The notes below the pieces were generated by a model. That model was not told where the DNA came from and did no database searches. It worked only from the letters and a program-made list of their open reading frames with translations. Source: Thuidium tamariscinum (lineage: Eukaryota; Streptophyta; Bryopsida; Hypnales; Thuidiaceae). Taken from it: a stretch of DNA of 64,000 nucleotides. The translations under genes and the position numbers were made by a program. The DNA lies in the NCBI GenBank assembly GCA_947034885.2, contig OX344758.2:14473067-14537066 (forward strand), read 5' to 3'. Positions 1 to 12,081 of the stretch are shown here, piece by piece. How positions within the stretch are numbered: the first letter of the stretch is position 1; each line of letters begins with the position of its first letter.

Positions 1-429
1 ACATTAAGAATCTAAAAATGATTAAAGTGTAAAAAAAATAGCTTTCAAATGTTTGTACCCAAAATATTTCTTGAAAAAGTAGAATCTATTATTTACTTCT
101 TCAATTCCTAAATAAAATCTCAATATATTTAATATTCAAATATATGAAAAATTGAAATACAGTTGAACCTATTAATTTTTATATGTATTTAGTAATTTTG
201 AAGTGACCTAATTTAATAATATATTATACAAAAGTATCAACAATCATATATGGTGAAGTTTTTTCATATGGTAATATAAAGTGTTAGAATATTCAATAAT
301 TATTAATATATGAAAAATCAAAGTTTCAAAAGGATTGTGAAATATTTTGTAAGTATTAAAATTTAAAAAATATTCATATCCATTGAATGATGAATATTTC
401 TTTGTTGTTATTGTATGTCAATCATGTAG

Positions 430-612
430 ATTGGAGAGAGTCACATCAGACTTGGAAATAGTGCAGAAAAACAAAAATTACTTGCAAATAAAAAAAATCT
501 TCTTGCAACTGCAAATCTTACTAATTATACTTTGCCTCATCCCATCTATTTATCTAAATTTGAAATCGAGGCCAAATGGCTTGAAGATATAATAAGGAAG
601 GCATTTCATGAG
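430..612 (+). CDS. Candidate upstream exon of the IQ-motif ciliary gene (uncertain)
   Basis: A 61-codon open stretch lies between a plausible acceptor (TGTAG before 430) and a plausible donor (GAG then GTCCAA at 613). The frame starting at 430 gives charged, helix-prone protein (including EKQKLLANKKNLL and a C-terminal EAKWLEDIIRKAFHE), unlike the low-complexity translations around it. It lies upstream of, and on the same strand as, the coiled-coil exons that begin at 1325. Phase does not join directly: the exon at 1325 needs one base from the preceding exon, whereas this one ends in phase 0. At least one exon between them would be missing, or the boundaries are wrong. Another frame through the same stretch is also open, so the assignment is tentative. 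Confidence 0.35.
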
Positions 613-1324
613 GTCCAATTTTAATCATTAATAATGTTTATTTATTTCTAATTTCAATTTATTATCATCATTTGAAAAATGAATATAATAATTATAGTTC
701 TAAAATTTCTGTATGTTTATATATATATATATGAAGAATATAAAACACCAAATAGTTATAGTGTACATCATTTGTACATAACTTGTATAGAATAATATTT
801 TTAGTCAATGGTTTGATTTTTTTAACATAAATCATTAATAATAGTACATAAAAATTACATATTTTTTCTTGATTTTTGAAAATAACAAAATTGAAGTGAA
901 ATTTTATGAACAAACAAATTTCCTTTATGATATGACTAAAATGTTAAAAAAATATTATGACAAATATACTATAATCATTCATCTTCATTGTGAGGATCCA
1001 TTTGATTGCAATTTTCTTAAATCACATTAAATTCATGTAGAGAATTTTATTGCTTAAACTTTATTTTGTAGGTGAAATGAAGATAATCAGATGGAAACAA
1101 AGAGTACATTTGAAATTTTGAATAAAGTAATTCATTAAATTAGTTCATTACTATCATATTTGAAATAAAATAATCAATTAAATTTTTTTTAAATGATGAT
1201 AAATGTTATCTATAAAGAATATGTACTTGTTGAAACTCTAATTATTTTAGGACTTAGAATCTAAAATAATTATAATATATAATAAAAATACATACATTAA
1301 TGATAAAATATTAGTAGATTATAG

Positions 1325-2128
1325 AAGCAGATGCAATAGAGGAAAAGAGGTTACCTAAGGCTATAGATAGCATAAAAGATCTAAAATGGAAAACTGAAAT
1401 ATCTAAACATCTTATGAAAATTGAAGTTGAAGCCCATTTGGAAAAGAAAGAAGAATGGACACAAAATTTAATCAAGCATAAAAGGGTATGTAATTTAAGT
1501 GGCATTTATTTCTTCTTTTAAAATTTAATATTTAGTTAAATTTATTGTAAATATTTACACCATTCAATGATATAAGTTAGAAGACTTCAAAGCAAATATT
1601 AAAAAAATGACTAAATTATTATTTTTGTGTAGAATTTTTTTATAATTTTTAAACTATACAATATTATACATTAAAATCATTAGGGATTATTTCAAAAACA
1701 AAAAGACAATTTATTTGACATTTACTATACACTTCTTTTGTAATTTAAATAATTTTTAAATATACAAAATTATAACTAAAATTTAATTTTATAAAAGAAA
1801 ATTTAGAAAATTTTATTAGATTTTGTATTTAAATTCTGTAAAAAAATATTTGATTAAAATTGATAATAAATTTTTCATAATTTTGTATCTTAGAATTAAT
1901 AAATTAACTTATTCAATGTCATTGAAATCAAATTTAAAAAGTAATTAATGGTTATAATTTTTTTTTTTTTTAATATTTCATAGGAACTTAGAGAAATGCG
2001 AAATGAACAAAGAATTGCTTATAAATACAAGTGAGAATTTCTTTGAACATTGAATATAGAAGTTCTATGGTTCCTTTGATTATTTATATTATATAATTGA
2101 AATGTGATTATCGTTTGTTTAACAATTG

Positions 2129-2221
<93 letters not shown>

Positions 2222-5200
2222 ATATGTGCTTCTTGAAGAAAAATAAAACTACATAAAAATTTATTTAAAGATGAATTCAACTATTCATTATTAATTATTT
2301 TAATCAATGGATTCTTTTTTAGTGAATATTGGTATGTAAAAACAAACTATACAAAATGTTGAATTGTAGTGAACCTTGGTTTATACTTAATGTATTCTTT
2401 AGTCTTTTAGTTTTTAATAATCCAAGGAATGAAAGTCAATATTTTAGAAATCTTTAAGACTAAGATTTTTGGGATTATCATGGTGATCGTTTTTGAAATT
2501 TTCATATCAATAAGATTTATGTGAAAAAATTAAGTTGATAATGTATGAAAAAATTACAATCAATTAGTGAAATAATCTGTGAGATCTCAAAAAAAGTGAT
2601 GGATGAACTATGTGACTTTATGGGAATAATTTAGAATCAATAAGGTTATTATTATAAAAATGATTGTAGTTTTTATTGAACTTTGAAATATTTCCCTACA
2701 ATAATCTTAGAAACTTATACAATCCAAGTTTTTGTATATGTATATTATATTGAGTTAAAACAAATTGAAAAACTAGAGGATTACGTATAGACCTACTTTA
2801 AGTACCAAGTATCTAATCAATATGCACTTGGAAATTCATATAAGATCATATGAATTCAAATTTTTTGATGCAAAATGGAAACATTTATTCTTATCATCAA
2901 ATTAAGAAAATTTCAATTGGTTGCTCAAATCAGAAGTTGCGCTCACTAGACAAATTTGTAAATTTTGTGTGATTTGGGCATCTTTGACACATCATTAGAA
3001 GAAATTTGAGGCCTCTAAAGGGCTGTTTCGGGACTATTCCCAAAATAGTTTCCAAAATGGCCGGGAGTTGTCAGGCTGGTATTTTTTGGGAAAAAAAGGG
3101 GTTGGGGTTGGGTCTTGAAATGCAAAATAAAATTCAAATTTTTTATTTTTTTCAAAAATAAAAATAAAAATAATGTGGCCCTACCCCAGCTACATCAGAT
3201 TCTTGTAATTCTGCAGTTTACTGCGTTCCCTAACTGCAGAAACTCGCAATTTTTTGCAAGCCTCAGATTTCTTCTAATGCTTCTAAATCATCACCTACTT
3301 TTAAAAATTGGGATTTATGTAATTAATAAATATTTCTATAAAATTGTTCTATACAACAAATTGTAGTTCTCAAATCACTCTCTAAGAGGAGTTAAATCTT
3401 TGTTGGCTATATTGGGTGGTTTTGAGGAAAAAATAACATTTGATTCTAACATCAAGCTCTATTATCTTATTGTGTGTGAAATTAAAAGCCATGAAATTAT
3501 TTTTGGAATATTCCAAATTTTTTTCTAACCTTTGACCATTTGGATTTCAAATGAAAACTTTTTGATTGCACAAGACATCATCACAAAATGACTAGTGCAT
3601 TGTCAATTCATTCAACCTTTTTGCATTCCAAGGTAATTTAGAATAAACTAGATTTGATATTCCATATTGAAATTTTGCGTGAATATATGTAATAAGATTT
3701 AGAACTTAACAATAGAGATACCCAAATTCATCAAGAGCAAAAATTTTACTCCTAAAGGTTCAAAGCCTACTGACTCCATTTTGCAAGAATGAAAAGAAGT
3801 TTCTTTCTCATCTAAACATTATAATCTTTCAATCCACATGGTTCAAATGGTCTAAAATTTCTAATACATTGTAATGGTATTCTCTTAACCACTTGTATGG
3901 TTCAAGTTCACAAAAAGATTTTGATGTTCAATTTTTGATAGTGTACTCTCAAATGGTAGTTTTTTTTGAAAATTTTCTTAAAACTAACACCCCTAAACCT
4001 TTAGGAATTAAGTGTTGTGACACTTTTAATATAAATCCCGCTTATTTAATCAATGGAGCCTATGATGTCTTGTATCATTAACAAAGATTCTACCTTATCA
4101 CATATGAACACTTGAAAATGCATAAAATATTTAATAAAAATCAGGATAGACATTAAAGTATCAAAGTAATTACACTCAGGATTTCCCCCCTCCCTTTTAA
4201 ATACTAAATATGTGACAATTAAATGATTGCAGAGCTGATAAGTTACTTGCAACTGGTGACGTGGCACGACGTGATCGTGAAATAAAGTTGGCTGAAGCGC
4301 GAGCAAGAAATAGACAACTAAAACTTGACTTGGAAGTAAGTTATACATTTGAGTTATTCATAAAGTACACTAAATCGGGGTTTAAACCCATGAGTTTTGT
4401 GGAAAAGCCGGTTGAGTTAAAAAAGTTGAAATAAAAGTGGGTATGAAACTTATTTTTCCATCAAAATGGTGCCTAAAAAAGTTTGGTCCCCATTTTTGAA
4501 GTCATGTGACATAAGTATCTTGCAAAAAAGTTTGTCGCTTCAACAATAATTGCCTTCTCAACTTCAAAAAAAGTCATGCCTTAAGGGAGGGGGGGAATTA
4601 CAAATAACTCAATTAAGCTTAGATAATGCTCAAGAATCACAAAGCTTGAGAGCCTATAGGACATAATCTCAAGTCTAATAGTTTATCACAGACTTCTATA
4701 TTTGTATTTTTTGCAAATCTAAAAGTGTAGAAAGAGGGTTTAAATTATGAGTAGTAGCACTTTTTTTACTATCCAATAGAATGGGGACAAGCCTACCTTG
4801 AATGATAGACTTTGCATATTATCCCTCACCTTACATCCCTTACTTTACATCCCTCACCTTATTATATAAATTTGGCCTCTAATGAAAAGTTAATTATAAA
4901 TGTTTAATATATTTTAGTTAAACATGAATATTTAGAAACAAATAAATGAATGTTTTTATTGTGTAGAGAGAGAAATTAGTACACTCAGAAGTGATGGATT
5001 ACATGGGCAAACAAAATCTATTGTTGCATGAAGAAGTTCTCGATTTGACAACAAACCATGAGAATGATTCTCAATGTATGGATTGGGCAATTGAAAAGAT
5101 TCAAAATGAAATTAAAATGAAGAAAATGCAAATTGCAGATATTGAACCACAGTGAGTGTAATTGGGATATTCTTTTATTTATTTATTTATTTATTAAAGT

Positions 5201-6536
5201 AGAATTTGTTAACAAAATGCTAGAAGCACAACTAAGGTATTCACTTTTTAAAAACATATACTAAATTTTTTTCAACCGAGGAATTCTAAGCCCAATTCCA
5301 AAAAAATATCATATCATCATGTTAGCAAATGAAAGCAAAAGTCAATGCACGTAATTGGTTAGGGAATTTTTTGCATTTAGATGAATGTACTATGAATTTT
5401 CAAAGTTGAGGTCATAGGATCACCTACTATCAGTACCAAGACTCCCCATAATCGAACATCTATAAAGCTACTATGGACTTGCCCAAACCTACACTTGAAT
5501 ATGTTCTTCTAATGGAATTATACTTAGTTGTCACTTGCTTCTAAAATTGATCGTATAAGTTCTTGCCTATTCACGAAGTCTACAAGTGGTTCAAAAAACA
5601 TCTTTATAAGCTCTTTTAGAATTTTTGGATTTATTCTTTGAATGTCCATAAATTTCATTCTAATAGACTCTAGAATCCACTTCTCACTCCCAAGAAGATC
5701 CAAGAAAAATTTACTCATACAATATTATATACTAAGACCTATGCTCAAATGTTTTTTTGAAGATTTTAAGTGTTGTTACACTTCATATAAAAAATGAAAG
5801 GTTCAATTCCTAAGGTATGTATGCATAATCAACAATGTCTAAAACGCAACACCTACATGTGGACAAAGAAACAACTCCTTTTTTCTAATAAGATATTGTT
5901 TAAGACAAAATGTACTCAATTTCAAAATGATAGTCTACAAGATTTTAGTGTTGATTTTTAAAGACAATTTCAAAATGACAGTCTATAAGAGTTTAGTGTT
6001 GATTTTGAAGGACACAAAGAAACAAAACTTTGAAAATTCATGAGTTATTCATATAGAGTTCAAAAAATGCATGCTAAAGTGCATTGAAATCCGTTTTGAA
6101 CTGCTAAGGAAGCCCAACAAAAAATAATTTAATTTGATAATAGTATCTATGCTCAATTATAGCTAGGCATAATATTGTAGGTGCACATATATTAATATGT
6201 AAAATTGAGCTTTCCAATGTTACTTTACACCGACAATTGATATTTTTCTTTTGGTTCTCTCAAGTTGCTCCAAAATTGTGACACAAATTTGCATGTCCAT
6301 ACTTGCACCACAGATATGAGGCAGAAATGAAGATGTTAGCTGATGCAGCAGCGGAGGCAAAGAAAAAGCATGATGAATGGTATGCAAATCTTGGGTATAG
6401 TGAACTAAGTTTGAAGTCTGCTTACAAGATACAAAAGATTTGGAGGGGATATCTTGTGCGTAGGGTGTGGGGTAAAGTCCTCAAAAAACTTAGGAAAAAG
6501 AGATTGAAAGCGGCTAAAAAAGGGAAGAAGAAGTAA
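1325..6536 (+). CDS. Dynein regulatory complex subunit, DRC9/IQCG-like (3' part of gene, five exons)
   Basis: Exons 1325-1485, 1984-2030, 4233-4335, 4967-5151 and 6314-6536 are each bounded by AG and GT, and their phases join without a stop (0, 2, 0, 2). The product is almost wholly charged alpha helix (EAHLEKKEEWTQNLIKHKR, RRDREIKLAEARARNRQ, HDEWYANLGYSELSLK). It ends in an IQ motif (YKIQKIWRGYLVRRVWGK) and a lysine-rich tail (KKGKKK, stop 6534-6536). A coiled coil plus one C-terminal IQ motif and a basic tail is the layout of nexin-dynein regulatory complex subunits DRC9 (IQCG) and DRC10 (IQCD), which bind calmodulin on axonemal doublets. I favour DRC9 but cannot exclude DRC10 or another IQ protein. 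The start lies upstream, perhaps outside the window. Introns reach 2.2 kb and are strongly AT-rich; the second contains a miniature element. Confidence 0.68.
2135..2212. repeat. (TA)39 microsatellite
   Basis: An uninterrupted TA dinucleotide run of 78 bases in the intron between the exons ending at 2030 and starting at 4233, followed by short TATG-type variants. It is likely to be length-polymorphic and is a risk point for sequencing error. Confidence 0.97.
2995..3277. mobile_element. Miniature inverted-repeat element, family with TTAGAAGAAAT ends
   Basis: The left end TTAGAAGAAATTTGAGGCC is matched in inverted orientation by the right end, with one or two mismatches. The 283-bp body is noncoding and includes a CTGCAG-containing small palindrome near 3215-3240. 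A diverged second copy lies at 8663-8937 with the same internal order. The element sits in an intron of the IQ-motif gene. I could not settle its target duplication, so superfamily is open. Confidence 0.7.
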
Positions 6537-8462
6537 TTAAATTGCAAGATTTTAGGGTTGTCCCAAGTGATTGGGAGTACGTTCAAGTTTAGAAATGCAC
6601 ATTACTAATATAATTTTGCTTACAATGGGCATTCTTCTATTTAACTTGGAATGGAGTATGGTGGAAAGTAACTAACAAAACCGTCCAAATAAGGAATTTT
6701 GCATAGTTGGAGGCAACTTTTCCTAAAAATAATATTTTTTTTAATATTAGCAAGTGAAAATCATGAATATTATTTTTTTTAATGATTTTTTTGGAAGTCG
6801 TATGTAATTTCTATGATTTTCCAAAGTCTTGACTCCCAAGACCATTGAAATTGTTCAATAGGTGCACCCAAATTTGAACCCTGCTAAAATCAATAGTAAG
6901 CCAATCACATTTTGATATGTGTCCTCTAACTACGTCAATGAATTAGAGTCAAACATTTGACAAACACATTCACTGCAATCTATGAACACAATTGGATGAG
7001 TCTAGAGTCCAATGCAAGGGAAAGGTGTAGTATTAGGTGTTTCTCCATTAATTTACCTTGTGTTCCAAAACAATTGTTGTAGATTGTTTAATGTAGATAC
7101 ATCCAAAATTGCACCTTGTTTAAAATTGCCATCATGACTTTGTGTAGCGTCCACTTGTGAAGTCATTACATTTGTGGAAGAAATGATTTTAGAACATCTA
7201 CTAGCAAAAAAACTTTTACCCTTTGTAACTTTCTAAACAATATCCAAATGTTGCATTCTTTGGTGCCTTCTAACCTCTTTTTCACTTGCCAACAAGAAAA
7301 TATGATTAGTCTATGAATATTAATTAGGCACTACAACAAAAAAAGTGGTGATTTTAGGGGTACCTACCTAATATATCTACCATTCAAGCATGTTTTTTAG
7401 AAGAAAAAAAGAAATTCATGATTTATTGATCCTTTATCAAAATTCTCCTTTTAAGGAGACTTCCATTCCTATTTGTATTGTGTGCAAAACCTTGCAAAAG
7501 TCTTTAAGTTATAAGTGGTAGGCAAACCCATTTTGATGTAGAGACAAATTCATTCTTTTGCATCTTAATTTATTGTAGTTGTAGGCTGTAGGCAAGTTTG
7601 GTATATAATGATCCTAAAAATAGACGCCAGTTTTTTTGAAAAATAATTAAAAAATAATGATATCTTTTAAAATAAAATTTATCTAGTGATTTTGATTTTC
7701 CAAAAAACGTTTTTAGCATATGTTGAACCTTTTTTGGAGGAAAAAATAAAAATATATGACAATCTTACCTTTTGCTCAATTTAATTGTGCAATGTTGTTG
7801 CAAACACTAAGTGGATGATGGATGATAGAGAATTTTGGCATATTATATAGAACTATGATTCTTCATTATTATAATTTTGTGCAAAAAAGGGGTGCAAAAT
7901 TTTTGGTTTCCAATGAAGACTATTGAATTTTTTTAAGTAGATAATTTGTATAGTTTCAAAAAGGATGATTTTGTGGAGACCGTAGAGACTGGCTTGTCTT
8001 TACATGGTTAATGTAGTAAGAGTAATACTTGCTATAGATTGACACTCAAAGGATTGGAAATGGATTGTTCAAAGTGACCATTCTATGAATTCATTGAATA
8101 CCACTAGTATATGGCTTCAATCTACACATGAAAAAATATTTATTCAGTATTCTACAATTTGGAGGGACACTTTTGGATTGCCATTAGAACCTTGTAGGGA
8201 AATCATCCTTCAAGAATTAGTACCTTGTGATTCCTCAGTTAGTTTGCTTAAGAAAATCCAAGAGCATTAGCTCATTGGAGGTCAAACTATTATATAAGAT
8301 CTTCACTTTCCACACAAAATTCCAAAGACGGATGAATAATTTTTTTTGGCCTTATATAGAAAACATCCATTTGTCAATAAATGTTGATTGCGTTGTTTCC
8401 AAGTTAATGTTTTTCTTGTTTTTTTTCAAACAAATGAAGTAGATTCCATTGCAGGGGTTAAC
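6537..8462. other. AT-rich intergenic region
   Basis: I see no supportable gene. Homopolymer A/T runs are frequent and the short open frames look random. The segment near 8255-8370 resembles the inner part of the dispersed repeat seen at 39460-40210 and 57240-58060. Confidence 0.6.
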
Positions 8463-8514
8463 TCATAAACAATACAAAGACGATTTTCTAGTCAACGAAT
8501 AAGAAAGAATATCT

Positions 8515-9165
8515 TTGTGTAGGACAAAAATGCAACTATTCATCCTCCAAATTAGGGGTGGAAAGGAAATACCTTCTATAGTGCTTTGACTTCCAAAGAG
8601 TGCTTTTGGATTTTTTTTAAACCAATGATTCCCATGGTATCAAAATTCATAATTTCCACTCATTATAATGGATTTGAGGGCTCTTGAGGGCCATTTTAGG
8701 GTCTGTTCCTAAAACTATTTGGAGAATTGCTGGTTGTTGTCAACCATCAATTATTCAAAAATAAATAAATAAATTTTTGGTCGTGAAATATGATTTTTTT
8801 TTAAATTAAAAAAAAATTAATGACACAGCATGGTCTCAACCATACTAGAATTCTACATTTCTAGATTCCTGCAGTAGTTTCTGCGTTCCCAAACTGTGGG
8901 AACTCACAATCTTCCAAAACCCTCAAATCCATTCTAACAACCACGGGCTTGTTGTTTTAGAGTATATGTATTTGATCGTCACTGTCTCAAGAACCAAAAC
9001 CCATGTATAATTAACCCTTAAACAACAAACTGATGACCATGAAAATCATGAATTTTGATACCATGGGAATCATTGATTCAAAAAACTCCAAAAACACTCA
9101 TTGAAAGTCATTGAAGCACTATGATATAGAAGATCTTCCCTTTCCACTCCTGATTTCAAGGATGA
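8515..9165. mobile_element. Fold-back element with long terminal inverted repeats
   Basis: The left arm (about 8515-8660) and right arm (about 9030-9165) are diverged reverse complements. The arms share blocks such as ATGATTCCCATGGTATCAAA on the left and its complement TTTGATACCATGGGAATCAT on the right, and a GGGGTGGAAAG-type block with its complement. A second inverted-repeat element (8663-8937) sits between the arms. Single-arm relatives occur near 26045-26180, 30520-30640, 39465-39560, 56690-56790 and 57905-58050. No coding capacity is seen. Confidence 0.7.
8663..8937. mobile_element. Second copy of the TTAGAAGAAAT-end miniature element, nested in a fold-back
   Basis: This is homologous over its length to 2995-3277: an early GAGGGCTCTTGAGGG-like block, a central AT-rich part, then the ACTGCGTTCCC-like palindrome. 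The ends are degraded inverted repeats. Its place between the arms of the fold-back at 8515-9165 suggests either nesting or that the two form one composite element. Confidence 0.6.
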
Positions 9166-9169
9166 GTTG

Positions 9170-9440
9170 GGTAGGTACACCCAAAAGCACCAGTTCTTCA
9201 TAATGTGCCTAGTTCCTGTTATTATGTTGTTCAGAGTTTTTTACAGTCTTGTTGGTGAGTGAAAGCATGTTCCAACACACCAAAGAACAGTGGATTTGGA
9301 TACCATAAGCAAAAGTTATTAACAGTCAAAGTGTGTTTCTGAAAGCGCCATCTACAGTTTGGGTACATAACTGATTTTGAAAATATATGCACGTTGTACA
9401 GGGCACTTTAAGGTCAGGTGCCATTTTGGGTGTACCTACC
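9170..9440. mobile_element. Miniature element, GGTAGGTACACCC family, copy a
   Basis: The ends are GGTAGGTACACCCAAAAGC and its near-perfect inverted complement TTTTGGGTGTACCTACC, 271 bp apart. The interior has a further inverted pair (CCATCTACAG with CTGTAGATGG-like sequence). Full copies of matching length lie at 27781-28051 and 32626-32904, which fixes the element boundaries. It is noncoding and the target duplication is unclear. Confidence 0.85.
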
Positions 9441-9513
9441 TTACCTTAGTTGCATTTCTCTCTTACTTAAAGAGATTCTCTTGTTCATCAACCAGAAAAT
9501 GGCCTCTGTGTTG

Positions 9514-9837
9514 TCATTTATGGGTTAAGCAAGCATGCAACATCAAATCCCAATACCAAAAGCTCATGGACACCTTCTTCGATAAAAAATTTTTGTGTGT
9601 TTTTTCTGTTCCATTTCTCCCTAAATGGAATATTTCATCTATTCCATTTCCATCTGCAGACTTTGGCAGTGGAAAGCCCATTTCTCCTATGGTTCCTAAA
9701 GCCACCCACTTTCCAAGCCTGTTCAAAAAGCCCCAAGAACTGCATAGCCCATGATCATATCCTCCACTTTGTTTTTGGTCCACGGTTGACTGGGTGGACT
9801 TGCTGCCATCACCACTCCATTTGATTCTCAACAATAA
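9514..9837 (-). other. Unassigned open frame, possible gene fragment
   Basis: About 110 codons are open on the minus strand in a locally less AT-rich patch, with a mixed composition (GLCSSWGFLNRLGKWVALG). A second frame in the same strand starts a short, protein-like sequence (PWTKNKVEDMIMGYAVLG) and stops in the middle. Two half-convincing frames side by side suggest a decayed gene or retrocopy with a frameshift. I recognise no family. Confidence 0.22.
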
Positions 9838-9852
9838 AACAATCACAGCCAT

Positions 9853-11160
9853 TGATGAAAAAGCCCAAGGAAGGAGTGAGTGGTGCTTTCAAGGGAAATT
9901 GTCTAAGCTTACACTAAATCAACTTGCAAGCACCCAAGAATGCCACTTTTTTTTTTTTCCTTCCATGAGGTGAGCACAGTTTAGATGATGATTTTGTTGG
10001 TGGTACGAGTGCAAGGCCACTTCGCACGACATTCCATCAACTCTCTTCATGGTTTAACCCCTAAACGTCACAAACTAAACAACTCTGAAGATGGGACCAT
10101 TCTAAAAAAAGCAACATAACTTGAACTTGAATTGATTATTGCATTCTTCACCATACAGATCTATAGCCAACAACCTCATCAATCTAGACTCTTTTTTTTT
10201 AGGGAAATCCACCATATGGATGCAAACATTATAAAGTTTGATGAATCCAGTCTCCCAGAATCAAAGGTCTGAAAAACATCCCCTGTGATGTTCAAGGGTT
10301 AAAAATAAAATGAAACAATGTTCTATTATTGGTTATGCCCCAAAGGACCAAGTGTCTTCAAGGGACAAATGAAAGTTTGAATAAATTCTTAAATTTTTAG
10401 ACTCTTATATTTGGCATGATTTTTGGAATTATTTTTAAAAATAGAAAAATACATTATCTTTTAGAAAATGTACATTTTATTTCCATTGGTGCCTAGGAGT
10501 AAAATTTTTATCACCTTGAGCTCCTATTGGAGTTTGTCAAGCAACACAAAAAAATTACAAATAATTTGAAATAAAAAAATAAAAAAATATTTTTTGGTAG
10601 AAAATATTTTTATCTACTTGGAGATATTTTATTGATTCTATTTGGATAAGTGATGAGAAAATTACGAAGAATCTTGTTTTAGAAGCAATCATAGCTTCTT
10701 CCTCCAAAAAAATACTACCTTTGATTTACAAAAAGCCCTATGATTTCTTTTTAAAATACAAAAGAAACATATTTTTTTCAGAAATAGAAGGAGAAGGATT
10801 CATTTTTGAATTCATTTTTCACAACTTTTCAAAAGAAAAGTTGCACATACAATTAAATTTCTTTATGAAAACAATCTCATTGTTAGAAACAATGTATTTC
10901 AATTTCATCTCATAATTATCAACAATTTAGTTTTTCCTTCTTTCTTGTATCTACTTCTACTTAACAAACTTCCTTGAGAATAAAAATCAAATGTTTTTCC
11001 AAAACAAATCCCCCCCAACTTTCAACTCAACTCTTCATTATAAATTTTTTGCAATTTAAACATTATATTGCAAAATATTGAAGTTCAAAAGATTCAAAGT
11101 CTTAGAAACAATATGGCAAGGTCTACAAAAAAACAAAATTTGCATTTTAAATGCTAATAT
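9853..11160. other. AT-rich intergenic region
   Basis: Nothing recognisable apart from homopolymer tracts and a poly-T stretch near 9948-9958. No gene or complete element can be supported. Confidence 0.55.
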
Positions 11161-11217
11161 CTCAGAATCTACTGTCAAAGCTATAAAATTTCCGCTAGAC
11201 AATTTCTTACTAGTTTA

Positions 11218-11625
11218 GTGCAAGATCCTATAGTTAGATATGCAAAAGAAACAAAGTTTAAAAGTTTCACATTTTGGAATAGAAATGTCAATTTTGAGTG
11301 TTTTTTTGACCAGGAAAAAGGTCTCGTCCTAGAGGAATTAAAGACACACCCATCTGAGAAGATTCTTTGGGATTCAATAATTGAAGAGAAAAATGGATCC
11401 CTCTCTCCTCCTTCAAGGATTGAGAATAATCCTCTTGCAGATAACTTGAAAAGCGATGTGTGCAACCCACTTTTGGAGCACAGTCTCTTTTTTGTCCTCA
11501 CTATCACCAACTGTCCATCAACAGAACCTCTGCAGAGGACACGCTTGCCTTGGGGTTCACTCAAGTCAACTTTGACTGCTACCACAAGCGAGTGGAGTTT
11601 TGCAATGGAGTTTCTCACGACTTAA
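11218..11625 (+). other. Unassigned open frame of about 135 codons
   Basis: The frame is open from before 11218 to a TAA at 11623-11625 and has a varied, protein-like composition (for example KSFTFWNRNVNFECFF and LEELKTHPSEKILWDS). It has no ATG near its start, so it could be an internal exon or a decayed gene piece. An antisense frame is also open over the same span, which weakens the case for either. No family is recognised. Confidence 0.28.
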
Positions 11626-12081
11626 ACACTGAAAAACAAAAGGAAAATAAAAAAACAAAACAATACACATATGCTCAAACATCTTTGAACTTTTGTTTAA
11701 AACAATTAAAACGAAATCAACAAAATCAATACCTTTAACTTCTACAGCTTACCCACCTCTACCGCACCCAACCATACAAGCGGTAGGTGGGTAAGTTAGG
11801 TGATTGTCTCCACCTTCCCAACTTTGGACTCATTAATTGTCAGATGTGCAAGCAGCTCTCAACAATGTCACGATGGAAATGCAGTAAGGTGAACAGATTC
11901 TAAATGACATGATCTAGTTCTAGTACAACAAGTGACACGGCCGATAAGCTAGAAGCTTATTAATTTGACAAACTCAAGTGATCCCACTCTGGAAATTAAT
12001 GTACGCTCTGATTATAACATCAGAGGATATATATGTACCTGTGTAAAATAAAGGCTGGTGAGGTAATAGCTACACATGAAA

